Assembly (NCBI GenBank): GCA_905214895.1
Contig: CAJMNP010000047.1
Location: 1 to 6,740 of the forward strand
DNA length: 6,740 bases
Direction of reading: 5' to 3'
Source of the DNA: an uncultured bacterium
GTDB taxonomy: Bacteria > Actinomycetota > Coriobacteriia > Coriobacteriales > Coriobacteriaceae
Positions 5,572-6,740 of the stretch are shown in pieces. Each line of letters begins with the position of its first letter. Position 1 is the first letter of the stretch. The position numbers were made by a program, and so were the translations under genes. The notes under the pieces are model-generated. The model was not told the origin of the DNA. It ran no database searches and saw only the letters and a list, made by a program, of their open reading frames with translations.

Positions 5572-6740
5572 ATGGCGCAGGAACACGATCTGTTTGATGA
5601 CATAATCGAGATCAGCAAGGGTTTCGACTTTCTTAAAAACCCGCTTGGCGGTGTGACCGATGCACTCGATCCGTCGGCGCCGCAGTGGAATCCTGCCGAC
5701 TACAAGGAGCGCCCGCGCGGCAACACCATTCCGTGCCTGACCTGCAAAAACGAAAAGAGCGGCTGCACCGCGTGCATGGACGTGTGCCCGGTCAACGCTA
5801 TCGAGGTCGAGGAAGACTCCATCGAGATCCTCGACTCCTGTCGCAAGTGCGGCCTGTGCGCCGCTGCCTGTCCGACCGAGGCGATCATCTCGCCGCGCCT
5901 GGCGCCCAAAAACCTGTATGACGATATCGTCTCTGCTGCTACGAGCCACGAGACCGCCTACGTCACCTGCACGCGCGCCCTCAAGCGCATGCCGCGTGAG
6001 AACGAAGTCGTCGTTGCCTGCGTGGGCGATATTACGGCCGAGACCTGGTTCTCGGTACTGGCGGACTATCCCAACGTGAGCGTCTACCTGCCACTGGGCG
6101 TGTGCGATAAGTGCCGTAACACCGGCGGTGAGGACATTCTGGGCGAGGCAATCGCTACTGCCGAGGAGTGGGCCGGTACGGGCATGGGCCTGGAGGTCGA
6201 CCCTAAGAGCCTCAAATGCCATAAGCGCCGCGAGTACGAGCGCAAGGAGTACATGGAAAAGATCGCCCGCACCACGGGCCTGACGGTGACCAAGCTCAAT
6301 CCGGCGACGGCGGCGCTGGCCTCGGTGACGCAGAAGTTGAAGGCCCATCGCCATCAGATTACCCAGTTGGAGCGCACGCTCAACACCATGTGCGGCACCA
6401 CGACGACCAAGCGTCGCCGTTCGCTCACGCACGGGCGCCAACTGGTACTCTCGACTCTGCAAAACCATCCCGAGCTTGCCCAGAACATGCAGGTGAGCAC
6501 GCCGGAGTGCGATTTTGACAAGTGCACGTCGTGCGGCGAGTGCGTCAACGTGTGCCCCACGTTTGCCTGCGATCTGGTGGGAAGCGGCCGCTTTGCGTTG
6601 GAGTCCACGTATTGCTTGGGCTGCGGTGCCTGCGTCAAGGTGTGCCCCGAGCATGCGCTCAAGTTGGTTGAGCACGACGCGTCCAATCTGGTCGTCGTCG
6701 ATCCCGAAGCCGAGGAAAAGGCCGCCCAGAAGGCGAAGGC
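5572..6740 (+). CDS. Polyferredoxin-like 4Fe-4S protein, N-terminal 389 residues (runs off right edge)
   Basis: An open frame runs from an ATG at 5572, preceded by GGGAGG at 5558-5563, to the window end without a stop. Two ferredoxin-type modules flank a central domain. The first has C58-x6-C65-x2-C68-x3-C72-P and C90-x2-C93-x2-C96-x3-C100-P. The last has C318-x2-C321-x2-C324-x3-C328-P and C348-x2-C351-x2-C354-x3-C358-P, so four [4Fe-4S] clusters are predicted. The central part (about 115-250) has further cysteines (C133, C150, C178-x2-C181, C216) in a layout slightly like the delta subunit of methyl-viologen-type hydrogenases; that likeness is tentative. Residues about 251-275 may form a short coiled coil, followed by a basic KRRR patch. 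There is no signal peptide, so it should act in the cytoplasm as an electron carrier or electron-transfer subunit. The redox partner is not visible. Confidence 0.88.
   Translation, partial: MAQEHDLFDDIIEISKGFDFLKNPLGGVTDALDPSAPQWNPADYKERPRGNTIPCLTCKNEKSGCTACMDVCPVNAIEVEEDSIEILDSCRKCGLCAAACPTEAIISPRLAPKNLYDDIVSAATSHETAYVTCTRALKRMPRENEVVVACVGDITAETWFSVLADYPNVSVYLPLGVCDKCRNTGGEDILGEAIATAEEWAGTGMGLEVDPKSLKCHKRREYERKEYMEKIARTTGLTVTKLNPATAALASVTQKLKAHRHQITQLERTLNTMCGTTTTKRRRSLTHGRQLVLSTLQNHPELAQNMQVSTPECDFDKCTSCGECVNVCPTFACDLVGSGRFALESTYCLGCGACVKVCPEHALKLVEHDASNLVVVDPEAEEKAAQKAK

Noticed and set aside
5470..6675. 401-codon minus-strand open frame opposite the ferredoxin gene
   Set aside because: The plus strand has four CxxCxxC-type motifs and a good ribosome binding site; the minus frame is Arg/Ala/Leu/His-rich without motifs.
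1..6740. tRNA, rRNA, CRISPR array, riboswitch, transposase or phage gene
   Set aside because: Reading both strands I saw no cloverleaf with CCA-type end, no regularly spaced repeats, no known riboswitch core and no transposase or integrase motif.

Overview
The window looks like chromosomal DNA from a GC-rich, anaerobic, fermentative actinobacterium. I favour a Collinsella-like member of the Coriobacteriia. The grounds are codon preference (GAG, AAG, GCC, CTG, ATC), clean AGGAGG-type ribosome binding sites, three dehydrogenases of the metal-dependent (iron-type) alcohol dehydrogenase superfamily in a row, and a multi-cluster ferredoxin protein. The taxonomic guess is inference; there is no rRNA or other marker here.

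Layout. Positions 1-1333 on the minus strand hold a two-gene unit of unrecognised function: a 358-residue helical, TPR-like protein, followed with a one-base stop/start overlap (TAATG) by a second gene that runs off the left edge. Positions 1334-1833 form a 500-base divergent intergenic region. It holds the likely promoter and leader of the first plus-strand dehydrogenase, two AAACGTTT palindromes of the LacI-family operator type, and a perfect 9-bp hairpin in the presumed 5' leader.

From 1834 to 5421 on the plus strand there are an iron-containing alcohol dehydrogenase (407 aa), a canonical glycerol dehydrogenase GldA (366 aa) and a divergent GldA paralogue (355 aa). Strong intrinsic terminators follow the first two genes. 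The first leaves only 16 bases before the gldA start codon. The second is followed at once by a 31-base inverted repeat in front of the paralogue. Positions 5572-6740 hold the start of a polyferredoxin-like protein with four predicted [4Fe-4S] motifs around a cysteine-bearing central domain; it runs off the right edge.

How they may work together: the alcohol dehydrogenase probably reduces an aldehyde to an alcohol to reoxidise NAD(P)H, and its codon use suggests high expression. GldA interconverts glycerol and dihydroxyacetone with NAD. The paralogue keeps the metal-binding and nucleotide-binding residues but has changed several residues near the active site, so its substrate may differ. The ferredoxin-type protein is an electron carrier or electron-transfer subunit; its partners lie outside the window. 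I see no tRNA, rRNA, CRISPR array, transposase or phage gene. The most notable items are the divergent GldA paralogue, the terminator/leader arrangement between the dehydrogenase genes, the repeat-like palindrome at 4293-4323 and the ferredoxin protein. None of these by itself amounts to a clearly new system.
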